Positions 54,079 to 64,000 of a stretch of DNA of 64,000 nt are shown here, piece after piece. The position numbers were made by a program, and so were the translations under genes. A model generated the notes under the pieces. That model was not told where the DNA came from. It saw only the letters and a program-made list of their open reading frames with translations, and did no database searches. Source of the DNA: Plantago major. Lineage: Eukaryota; Streptophyta; Magnoliopsida; Lamiales; Plantaginaceae. How positions within the stretch are numbered: the first letter of the stretch is position 1; the number at the start of each line of letters is the position of its first letter. Location: NCBI GenBank assembly GCA_026545765.1, contig JAIFAC010000136.1, positions 62,001 to 126,000 on the forward strand, read 5' to 3'.

Positions 54079-56575
54079 GCACAAAGCGTAAAACCCGTTT
54101 TATTTTCGACTTTATTTTTAAAAAAAATTAAAATTTTAATTTTTTTCTTTTTTTCTTTTATTTTTATTTCCTTATTTAGTAGTTAGTAATATTCGTAATT
54201 GGTAAGTACCTAATTAATTAGTTTTATTAGAGTCCAATTTGAATTGGGATCAGACTTTTGTTCTTTCCAATTGTACCCCTGCATTACTCCTCCAGCACGA
54301 TTTATTCTCTTCGTTCATTCTTCTCCTCCAGTTCCTTCTTCTTCATGACTTCTACCAAAACTGATTCCTATATCTACGCCTTCTTCAATCTCACGTAATC
54401 ACAATAATCGAAGTCAATCTCAACCTAACATTTGAAATCGGAATCTGCAGCTCTTCGTCTTCCTTACGTTCTTGAGCAACTCAGACCCATCTCGTTCGAT
54501 CGGTAAGCTGTTGGTAACTCGAATTTCCGATCTCGTCTTTGTACTCTCGTCCTAACAGAGCTACGTCTTCTTCGTAGCATCGATTTCCGGATTCTGAAAG
54601 CTTCGATTCGTTCGTTCGGTTTTTGCTCGCTTTCGATTCGCCTTTTGGTAAGTGTTGCCCTTCTTGTTTGATTCGTGACTGAGTTCTAGGTTGGGTGTTT
54701 GTAGTTTTCATGTTATGTATTGTCAAAATCGAGTCGAAATTCTTGTGATTCCTTCCGTTTCCGACCTGCCCTGTTTTTGCTTACTATGCTCTGTTTTCTT
54801 GATTTGTGTTTCGTGTTTTGGATGAAGTTATAGTTGTTTTTAGTTCTTTACTTGATTTTAGTAGCTAGTAATTACGCGATTTGGTGCTTGCATATAATTG
54901 GGTTCTTTGGAGTAAATTTTATATTTATCTTAAGAATCCATTTAAATCCATGTTTATGTGATTTCTCTGGTCCGTATGAATGCATATGGATGCTCTGTTT
55001 TATTCTGGTTGCGAAGCTACAACCCTATTACTTCGTGTTTAAGCCATTAACACGCATTAACTGCTGTCGCGTGTATTATTAATTTCGGATGCTTATCTTT
55101 TATCGAAATTTGCTCTGTCCGAGTGGCCAGTAGTCATGCTATCTTCCTGTAGAGATCATGTTGCCGAATCCTGCTTGTGCATTATTTTTTTGCTCCAGTT
55201 TTCCTTGTTCTTTTGTCAACAAAATTGCTACAATTAGTTTTTTTGGTTTGTCGTTGGTGTTTAGCAGATGTCTGGGTATCGAAACTCGTGTGCATATTTA
55301 TTCTTGCTCTTTTATGTTTCTACTTGTATGAACTGAAGATTGATTATATGTTTTTCTGGTGCAACATGTGATTAAAACCTATCTTAGCCGAGTGGCCAGC
55401 TTATTGTGTATATTTGGCGGCTATCCTATTTATTTTTGTGCACCCTATTCCCTGTTCCTCTATATGCTGCTGCAGTTCTTGCAACGAAATGTGTAATTAT
55501 TGTTATCAATATGCGTTGTAACTAATTGGTTAGTAGCCTGAAAGTATGTTTTGTGGAGGTCTTGAGTTCAAACCTTAGCTTGCCCTTATTTGTTTTTGTA
55601 TGCACGTCCAAATTATCAACTTTGTGATATTATAACTTGATTTATGATGAAAGTATATGTCTACAGTTGGTCAAGGTTTCCTTTTTGGTTGAACTTTTTG
55701 ATCCAACAGTTTGCTTGTTAGAAATTGCATGATCAGTGTTAACTCCTTGGTCAATTGTGTTAAGACTTGCTTGTTATTAACTCATACCCTCTTTGTTGGA
55801 ATAATGAGACAGACCATTGTTCATAATCGATTCGAGGATATCAGGTGTATTTGGCGATTGAGATAAGTATGGTCATTAACAACTTTAAGGTTTCCGATGG
55901 ATGGGGCTTCTTTGGTACTTTTGCTCTTATTTTTATATTATTGTATATATATAGTTTTAATATTTGACAAACAACTTATAATTATTATATCAAGATATAA
56001 AACATGGTATAATAGTCTATTTGAAAAGAATCAAATATGTGAATGTCCAAAATGTTACGTCTATTTGCCACCGGACTTATACTAGTGGCCGTAGGATCAT
56101 GTCTGATTGAGCCAAAATGTTACGTTTATTATGCCATGCAACTTTTTTATATGTGTGATCATATGGTGTGTGTATATATACATATGTTTGAAATACTCTG
56201 CTTGATCCGGTAGAAGTGTCAATGAGGCCCACCCTTACCCACCCTTTTAGATGTTTAGTGAAGTTACAATGAATGATGGTACAATGGAGTTGAACTGAGT
56301 AGACGGATGGTGGATTTTGTAAAGACATTTAGTAGTAGTTGCGTACTCAGAGGTTTATAGTGTAGTAGATGATTTATACTACTGGGATTGTTGTTATGTA
56401 TTGGAAATTCATAAATTTTAAAATTACCTTGTATGGGACTTTTAGACGCTCTTTTGTACTACTCTGAGATAATTAGTGTATATGAGGATTAAAATTAGGC
56501 TTCATCTTGGCATGAGTCAATCTCACAATAGACAACCGGTTGCACAAAGTAGTTTGGTTTTGGGGCGTGACAATA
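54079..56575 (+). repeat. possible solo LTR, gypsy type (uncertain)
   Basis: No gene recognised in 2.5 kb. Starts near GCGTAAAACCCG exactly where Sirevirus similarity stops and ends near TTTTGGGGCGTGACA, so the edges are weakly inverted (ACCC/GGGG, CGT.A). Chromovirus LTRs often have TGTAACxCCC...GGGxGTTACA ends. Internal phrases GAGTGGCCAG occur twice (about 55121 and 55390). No matching target duplication was found. Several Leu/Phe-rich open frames here look incidental. Confidence 0.25.
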
Positions 56576-57260
56576 ACAACATCCATATTATTCGATCCAT
56601 AGCAAGCTATTAATTGAGAATACTATATACAATTAGTTTAATCCATAATAAATCTCCAACTACGAATTTTACAACATGCATAGCATAAAAAAACATATGC
56701 ATCATCATTATCATCATCATCGTCATCAACGGAAAAAACACATCATCATCATCAACTGAAAACACACACAGATATATATGTGTGCACGCGCGCATGTGTC
56801 ATCAAGAACCTAGACACACGAACAAGCACGAACAACACAAGAACATAGGATGAGGTCCACTAAGAGTCGACGTGGGGCAGCCCCTTGCCTGTTCGTACCG
56901 CGCGAGTGGGAGAGTTGAATTCAGGACAAATGCAGTATTTATTGGTGATAATTATTTCGATGCATGTCTATCTTTGTTTAACAGTGTGCAGTGGTACCCA
57001 AGTTAAATGACGCATGCATTGTCTCTGTTTAACACCTTACTCCATAGCTATGCATGCATTGTCTCTGTTTTTAACAAGCATCGAGTTAAGTTTGACTTTC
57101 AGCCTTTTCCAATCCACATTTGCCTTGTATCAGTTCGGACTATTAACGGGCATAACAGATCAAACACGGTCGCGACCAGATGCTACCCTAGCCCAAACTA
57201 ACTCCAAACCCACAAAAACTTTTAACCACCCATCTTCCCCCAGTAACATCAATCTATCTT

Positions 57261-57322
<62 letters not shown>

Positions 57323-58119
57323 TAAAAATCATTTGAGTCATTCTAAGGCCGCCAACTCATTTAATGTGTTGGAATTATATTGCATTCTGATTGGTCTTTG
57401 CAAATCTATGTTGATGGTTTTATCATTTACCATTGGTCATATAGTATGCACTAATATGATGATTTGTCCAAATTTTATCCATATTTAGTTTTTTTTTTTT
57501 TTTTAATAGGTTCTTCGTTTTATTGAAAGCGAAAAAAGAGATCCACGGGGAAATCCATATTTAGTTGTAATAGCAGTTAATTTGTTTAACCACCTTGATC
57601 GATTTACTTTAAATAGCCAAGTTGACTTATATATAGTCACATAGTCTAATTTCCAAACGGCAGAAAGAATGTGACGTTATGATTTTCTTGACATAATTAA
57701 TTGTTTTAATTTATTTCCTTACAACTAATCTAGGCTAATTATTTATATAAATAGTTCAAAATTATACATGTAAAACTATTCACCTTTTTTTTAATGCAAA
57801 AGTAGTAGGATGATTCTTCTTCATAATTTTTTTATTCATTTAAATAGTTTTTATAAAAAATAACTTTATCAACCACTATCTAATTTTATCATTTTTTATT
57901 GTTTCCCAATATATACAAAATGATGTAGGTTTTGAAATATTTGAAAAATATATGCGTATTGCAGTTTGCTATGATGTATATATCAACCCTACCCTTATAT
58001 TAATCAATGCAATTTTTTCATGTTAATTGAATCATTTTATTGTCTCAAATCTCTTAATTACTTCGAATCAATTGCATAAATAAGTCATTTTTAGAGTATC
58101 AAGGAGTTGAATAAATTGA
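56576..58119. other. intergenic AT-rich DNA with microsatellites
   Basis: No gene seen. Contains CAT-type simple sequence at 56700-56755, a (TA)n run at 57265-57319, and a poly-T run at about 57489-57504 followed by TTCGTTTTATTGAAAGCG. A small open frame across the (TA)n run is an artefact. Confidence 0.6.
57265..57319. repeat. (TA)n microsatellite
   Basis: About 27 uninterrupted TA units. Confidence 0.97.
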
Positions 58120-58452
58120 CTTCCTCCATCCATGAAAAGTTTCTATTTTTAATTTATTGTCAATAAAATATGGTCAATTGAAATATTGAATATTCTTTAA
58201 ATGGTCTAATCATAAAGAATGAATAAGTTTATAGTAGGTCGATAAAAGTGAAAAGTTGTATAGTATTATTTAAATGAAGAAAGAATAAACAGTGAATAAA
58301 GAAGAGATAGTTGATTGGTAAAATTGAAAATATAGGTTCATTATGACGACATTAGTTAAGTGGAGGTAGAAGGTAATTGAAATGAGAATGAAAAGTTTTG
58401 TGCAGGATGACTGAAATGGTAAAATGAAAAGCTATAGCTGGGACGGAGGAAG
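58120..58452. mobile_element. Stowaway-like MITE, 333 bp
   Basis: Left end CTTCCTCCATCCATGAAAAG; right end, read inward, CTTCCTCCGTCCCAGCTATA then GCTTTTC. TA follows on the right, and the left flank is GA. CTCCGTCCC-type ends are typical of Stowaway (Tc1/mariner) MITEs. Internal sequence similar to 42874-43212. Confidence 0.7.
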
Positions 58453-59235
58453 TATTAAAATATATTAAAATGCTAAAACATGTGAAATTTGATGTTTAGT
58501 GTTACGCCACGGAATGTTTTGAGACATACATTTGATCAGAATGGAATTCGTAGCAAAATACGATTGCAATGTGTATATGCATCTTAATTCTTTTATTCTT
58601 ATCAATTCAATTTGTTTTGTTTGCTCTTTACGAATTGATAATGATGGCTTAATTTGGTTGTAAAAGTTTAAGAAACACTGAGAGTATGTTATTTTCAGCT
58701 GAAATTCTTGAACTAAACCGAATCGAATCGAATGAATGGAATCGAATCAAATCAAACGAAATAAAGCAAACGAATGAAGAAATTACATTGTCCATTTTTA
58801 ATAATAATGAATACTACATCCGTCCATTAATAAATTCGTAAGGAGACTTTTTACGGGCGTTGTTGTAATTACTCCATTAATAACTTGTTTTTTATTTATT
58901 AAGTTTGAGAAAAAACTCAACGTATGCTTCTGAGTTTACTTCTATTGTTCTAATATCTTCCAATAAAAGAACATGTCGATTTTTTGTTAGAGATGTACGT
59001 ACAAAGTATGTGAACCAGTTTGAATGGTACTCTCAGGTTCCTGTAGTTTCTTATCTTAACTCAACTTTTACGGTAGAAAAGAAGGGTAATTCGAATCGTA
59101 ACTATACTTTTTATTTCATTGATCTACTAAAAGTCGTGTTAAAAAGAAAGAAAGAAAAATGTTGAAAATATCTCAATTGGATAAATTTTCTTATTTTCTG
59201 CATAAAAGATGGGTTGTGTAAATAAATGATAAAAT

Positions 59236-59272
<37 letters not shown>

Positions 59273-59739
59273 TGAATTTAATGAACTTAAGAGAGCTGAA
59301 CTGAAGAAAGCTGAACTGAAGAGAGCTGAACTGAACTGAACTGAACTGAACTGAATGGAACTGAACTGAACTGAATGAGTTTTCAGTTGAAAAGAACAGA
59401 GCCTAAGTGATTAGAGCTATTATAATAAGGTGTCAGATTTTGAAGCTTCATCATAGAGCGATTTGATATGATACTTGATTTCTGGTTTATTCAATATTTT
59501 GATCATATTATACGCAATTTACTATGTAAAAAAGTGAAAATTTCATATAATTGTAATTAATGACTCAGAGATTTGGCTAATGAATGTACAAGAGGAGCAT
59601 TTCTACTATAATTTCTCTAATGAATGTACAAGAGGAGCATTTCTCTATATCTTATTTTGACATGATTATTCTAGGATAGTTTTGAACGAGTGTTGCATTC
59701 GACGTGATTATATTACACAAATTCTATGATAATCAATTT
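58453..59739. other. intergenic AT-rich DNA with microsatellites
   Basis: No gene supported. Holds (AAT)n at 59236-59271, a CTGAA-rich tract at 59296-59377, CGAAT/CAAAT-like simple sequence at about 58718-58770, and a 39-bp tandem duplication of CTAATGAATGTACAAGAGGA (59578 and 59617). ACTACATCCGTCC at about 58812 may be another MITE end without a partner. Confidence 0.6.
59236..59377. repeat. (AAT)n and (CTGAA)n simple repeats
   Basis: Twelve AAT units, then after 24 bp an interrupted CTGAA array with about ten perfect units mixed with GAGAG and TGGAA variants. Confidence 0.95.
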
Positions 59740-60660
59740 AGATCTGTAAAATACTTTCTTGAGTCTCGACCCATATTCTATTCTTCTTGAACCCAAATCC
59801 ATACCCTACACTCAAAGTTTATTGGGCCCGAGTCTTATGTTGGTTCTAAATGGGTACGAGGTGGACCCACACTCTAAACCAACGAGGATCCATGAAAATT
59901 TGTGGGTCCAAATGGGTCTAGGAAGAGGATTCTAAACTGGCTCGAGTATGATCTGATTCTATTATATTATTTATTTTATGTATGGTCGCTTACATGTGTG
60001 GGAAGGATAGGTTAAGCCCTATATGTATGGTTGTACTAAAGTTTGGGTTTAGATAAAACCTGCAAGTTAATTGAGATAAGTTAGTCATAACTGCAGTTCA
60101 TTCGTTTGATGAGATATCATTATTACTTGAACATTTGACAGTCAAGGTAACATTCCCTTCGGTGTGGGCTAGCAAAAAACTATTGATGCCAGAGTAATTT
60201 TTATTGATATCAACATGTTCAACTGTGATTTTATGATGCCTAAAATGAAATACGGAATGATGATCAGGTTAAAACCTGTAAAAAACTTTCATGTGTCTCG
60301 ACTCTCGACCCGTAATGTACTCTTCTTGGACCAAGACCTGTTACCTAGACCCATACCCAACACTAAATGATAATTATGGGCCGGGGGCTTTTGTTAGTCC
60401 TAAACGGATCCAAGGTGGATCTCGGACCCATACGAGGATCCGTGAAAATTTATATGTCCAAATGAGTTGGCGATAGATTCTAAATGGGTCTGAATATGAT
60501 CTGGGGTATGTGAATAAGGTTGGGTCTAGGTCATATATGGTCCTATTAGGGTCTGGATGCATAATGGAGATAAGTTGCTCACAATTGCAGTTCATTCGTT
60601 TGATGAGAGGGTCTTATTACTCTCCACATTTATCAATTAGATTGACTTTCCTTTCGGTGA
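59740..60660 (+). repeat. diverged tandem duplication of about 500 bp
   Basis: Two copies (about 59750-60160 and 60290-60660) share CTCGACCC, ACCCATACCC, GAGGATCC.TGAAAATTT, GAGATAAGTT and GCAGTTCATTCGTTTGATGA in the same order. Offsets drift from 539 to 494 bp. Each contains strings of GGGTC/GGATCC-like words. No coding function. Confidence 0.7.
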
Positions 60661-62373
60661 AGCGCGTGATAGAAGTTTGAGGGATTTTATGCATCGACCA
60701 GACACACCATTCGGTGGTTTGGTTATTGTATTTGACGGAGACTTTAGACATATAATGTCAGTGGTTCCCGGAGGGTCTAGATCTGTCATTGTTAGTGAAA
60801 CAATATGCTCATCCAAAAATTCGGATTCGTGTGTGTTTCATTTATGATAATTTTGATTTTAGTAATTTGTATCTTTCTTTATACTATGTTAAGTGTGTTT
60901 GTGTATTTTAGGTTGGTACGCTAACAACTGAGATTCATGAGATGAGAGAATTCTCAAAGTGGATACTACGGGTTGGTGATGGAGTTACCGGCGGTGATAA
61001 TGACGGTGAGGTTGATATCAAGATGCCAGAGGACATTCTTTTTCAAGAAGTAAGTTATCCTATTCTTACAAATGTAAATGGCACATATCTGAGCAATACG
61101 ATTATGTCTGATTCTGATCTAACATCTCTACTCAAAGTAACGAGGCTCATTATATGGGACGAGGCTGCAGTGACCAATATGCATTGTTTTGAAGCGCTTG
61201 ATAGGAGTTTGAGGGATGTCATGCATCGACTAGCCACACCATTCAGTGGTTTGGTTATTGTATTTGGCGGAGACTTTAGACAGATAATGTCAGTGATTCG
61301 ACGATGGTCTAGATCTGACATTGTTAATGCAATAATAATATGCTCATCCAAAATATGTGATTCATGTGAGGTCCTCAGACTTACAAAGAACATGCGACTG
61401 TAGATAACTAAATTTTTTATTTCACTTAAGGTAATTTTGATTTTAATAATTTGTATATTTCTTTATATTTTGTTAAGTGTGATTTGTGTTTTTTACAATG
61501 GTACATTAACAACTGAGGTTCAGGAGACGAGACAATTTGCATAGTGGATGATACAGGTTAGTGATTGAGTTGTCGACGGTGATAATGACAGTGAGATTTA
61601 TATCAAGCTGCCATAGGACATTCTTATTCAAGAAGTGAGTGATCTTATTCCTACCATTGTCCAAATCACATATTCGTCCTCACTTTAGCATATATCTAAT
61701 CCATATCCTAATCCGCATTATTTCCATACCCGTGAGGTTCTTGTACCTACAAATGATATATTAGATGATATCAATCAGTATGTTATGTCGTTGACGCCCA
61801 GTGATTCGTAGGAATATCTGAGTGTTGATAGCACAAGCAAGATGGATGATCAAGATGGACTAACATATGTGATATCGGTGGAATTCCTTAACACTATTAC
61901 TTGTCATGGGTGCCACATCATATGATTGTTTTAAAGGTTGGATGTATAATCATGTGTCTACGTGTTATTGACTAGGTTTTGGAGTTGTGCAATGGCACAA
62001 GATTAATAGTTACTACTCTTGGTAAGCATGCAATATAAGCGAAAATTATATATGGTCTAAATGCAGGACAAAAAGTGTTTATTTATAGGATGATGATGAG
62101 TCCGTCTTATAATATTAAGTTCCCAATTAATTTCGAAAGGAGGCAGATTCCTATTTCGTGTGCTTTGCTATAACGATAAACAAAAGTCACGGTCAGTTTC
62201 TTTCGAATGTCGGCCTCTCACCACTCACGTATTCAGCCACGACAAGTTGTATGTCGCCACTGCTGAAGGTCACGACTGGGAAGGGCCTAAAAGTATTGAT
62301 TGGCGATAAGGATCGTAATACATCTGAGACCACGAGAAAAGTGGTTTACAAAGAGGTGCTCGACAAGTTATGA
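60640..62373 (+). pseudogene. Helitron PIF1-like helicase relic, first copy, internally duplicated
   Basis: The open part is 60942-61403: an EFSKWILRVGDG segment, then the helicase Walker B stretch RLIIWDEAAVTNMHCFEALD, LVIVFGGDFRQIMSVI and VLRLTKNMRL. The normal order is Walker B then the SKWIL segment. Here each occurs twice, alternating (Walker B at 60661-60838 and 61135-61400; SKWIL-type at 60930-61060 and 61510-61640), each pair separated by a similar AT-rich intron-like spacer. Downstream are EVLVPTNDILDDINQYVMSL (about 61735), EFLNTITCHG, and at 62158-62373 CFAITINKSHGQ with GLKVLIGDKD, the conserved end of Helitron helicases. Many stops. No replication-initiator domain is seen. Confidence 0.78.
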
Positions 62374-62944
62374 TTTATATAATAATTAGTATAGTTTGTA
62401 CTATGTTAATAATCTTTATTATATAGAGTAGTATTTGTTTTCGATAAGTATGAAAATAATATTGATTTTTATATATCTTCAAGGTACATGTTACCGTATA
62501 ATTGAAATAATGAATCAATCTTATGTTATGTGTTCCCATCAAATCGTTTCTAAGACAGTAAACATTATTTATACATCTCGAGATCTTTTCATATACTTAA
62601 TTTTTTTTCTTTCACATTCCCATCGAGTATTGACGGGCCATTGACTCACTTTTTCCCGATGAAGGACAAACTCCAAAATTCGCCCAACTTTTCACATTCC
62701 CATAAAGTAAAGATAGAGAACTCCATTCAGGTTTGAAACACACTGATCAACAAATAAAAAACATTGTTATTATGGAAGTAGAGAAGCTACTGAAGAAAAG
62801 CCGCAACAATCTCAGTTCATTTGACGGTATGCCCATGCCGGACGAGCATGTTATATAAAATGCTACAAATCTATTCATTTGGATTAGATGTTCTATGTTA
62901 GAGTTGCAATGGAGAAGTGCACGATGGTTTATACCCACAATTGA
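62374..62944. other. spacer between Helitron helicase relics
   Basis: No gene recognised; AT-rich. No CTRR end or terminal hairpin was identified with confidence. Confidence 0.5.
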
Positions 62945-64000
62945 GTGATGAACATGCCATATGTGAGAAAATTATGTCGATTGTCGATGGTCAAAATAGT
63001 GAAGTATTCTTCTTATACATCTACAGAGAGACCACAAAAGCCTTTAATATGGAGAACGATGTGCTCTGGTTTGAGTGCTAAAGAAGATATTGTACTTCCA
63101 GTTGCGTCCAGTGGGATTGCTTCACTCCTTTATAAAGGTAGGACGGCAGTCCGACACATTCGAGGTTCGGTACCATTGCAAATCACGAGGACTCAACATG
63201 CAATAAGCTCATGATTCAGAGGTCACGGAACTGCTCAAGGAGGCTCTTCTTATTATTTGGGATAAGTCTCCCATGGCAAACCGACATTGTTTGAAGCACT
63301 TGATAAGAGCTTGAAGGATGTGATGGGCCATTCAGATGAGCCATTTGGTGGAATGGTGATTGTCTTTGGCGTGAACTTTCGACATATATTGTCTGCTGTT
63401 CCAGGAGGAATTAGTTATAATATTGTGAGTGCCGCTATATGCTCCTCTAGGATATAAGATGTTGTGAGATGCTTCGGTTGACAAGGAACATTTAATTGCA
63501 GGTAAATGAACCGTCATATCTATATATGACATATACTTATATCATATTTAACTTATCATTTTTTACGTCCAATTTATTCCAATAAAGTCTGGTTCGTCAT
63601 CTTTCGAATCAAGAGACGAAAGAATTTGCTTAGTAGATAACACAGGTCGGTGATGGCATCTAATTTGCTGACCATAAGGTTGATATCAAGATCCCCGAAG
63701 GTTTAGTTATTTGAGAAGTAAGTCATCCAATTTTAACATTGTAAATAGTACATATCCTTCGTTATTGGATCACTTAGGCGATCCATCACTTGACCCTGGA
63801 TATTTTATCACCGGGCTGTTCTTGCACCTACAAATGAAATATTTGATAATATAAATCAATTTGTCATGTTGAAGATATCCAGAGATAGCGTTGAATATTT
63901 GAGCGCACATAGCATTGTTAGGAAAGATAACTTTGAGAACGGTATCAAACATGTTTTCACTGTGGCATTTTTCAACAACATTAATTGCTCTTGATTTCCT
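62945..64000 (+). pseudogene. Helitron PIF1-like helicase relic, second copy (runs off window)
   Basis: The frame 62945-63214 has IWRTMCSGLSAKEDIVLPVA followed by SSGIASLLYKGRTA, matching the region just after the Walker A loop (the loop itself is decayed, PQKPLIWRT). A further decayed Walker B segment lies at 63230-63500, an EFA..I-type segment at 63610-63720 with GDG and KVDIKIPE-like residues, and the LFLHLQMKYLI-to-EFLNTIN region up to the window end. It covers the N-terminal helicase part missing in the first copy. Confidence 0.7.

Noticed and set aside
55177..55371. Hydrophobic ORF resembling a small membrane protein
   Set aside because: T-rich DNA in a gene-free block readily gives Leu/Phe/Val-rich frames; no splice or promoter context supports it.
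57014..57325. ORF ending in a long Ile-Tyr repeat
   Set aside because: The tail is translated (TA)n microsatellite and the rest has no recognisable features.
60942..61403. A stand-alone host helicase gene
   Set aside because: Segment order is abnormal, neighbouring segments are duplicated and broken, and all match Helitron-type PIF1 helicases, so it is a transposon relic.

Overview
The window is repeat-dense nuclear DNA from a flowering plant, most likely a eudicot. The evidence is plant-type LTR retrotransposons (Sirevirus-like Ty1/copia, Tat and Athila-like Ty3/gypsy), an L1-type LINE ORF1 with DUF4283, a FAR1/MULE transposase relic, Helitron helicase relics and Stowaway-like MITEs. Introns are short, AT-rich and GT-AG. 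I see no rRNA, tRNA, CRISPR or bacterial feature. The species cannot be named from the sequence.

Layout. 1-26138: a Ty1/copia element of Sirevirus type on the minus strand. Its 3' end lies beyond the left edge and its 5' LTR ends at 26138. That LTR is split by a complete 14.5-kb Tat-type Ty3/gypsy element on the plus strand (10522-25054, 5-bp CTAAG target duplication). 26139-28574: 3' noncoding region and LTR of an Athila-like gypsy element. 28575-32690: 3' end of a second Sirevirus on the plus strand, with a LINE ORF1 insertion in its LTR. 32691-40905: a second, internally deleted Athila-like element (gag scrap, LTR, dead protease, long 3' noncoding region, and an LTR interrupted at 38790-40620). 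40906-43370: the only stretch resembling host genic sequence; it holds a two-exon gene for a small secreted cysteine-rich peptide at 41929-42531 (minus) and a MITE. 43371-47085: a reversed gypsy LTR piece, a 102-bp tandem array (11 units) and a decayed FAR1/MULE transposase gene. 47086-54078: Sirevirus sequence on the plus strand, as a 3' accessory gene plus LTR fragment fused to a gag-pol body. 54079-60640: noncoding, a possible solo LTR, a MITE, microsatellites and a diverged tandem duplication. 60640-64000: two decayed Helitron helicase copies head to tail.

Three observations stand out. (1) The Sirevirus gag and pol are separated by a 1218-bp GT-AG segment. It contains the C-terminal part of gag and the gag stop codon, only 24 nt before the acceptor. 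The plus-strand copy lacks exactly this segment, which fuses gag in frame to protease. This looks like gag-pol fusion by splicing and reverse transcription of the spliced RNA. (2) The same family carries, downstream of pol, an accessory gene with its own TATA box and at least six exons separated by five introns of 78-82 nt. (3) The Tat element carries an antisense gene of four coding exons plus a 5'-UTR intron and its own TATA box. All exon phases agree and together give an open frame of about 802 codons.

Almost all retroelement genes are broken by stops or frameshifts. The cysteine-rich peptide gene and the antisense Tat gene are the best intact coding candidates.
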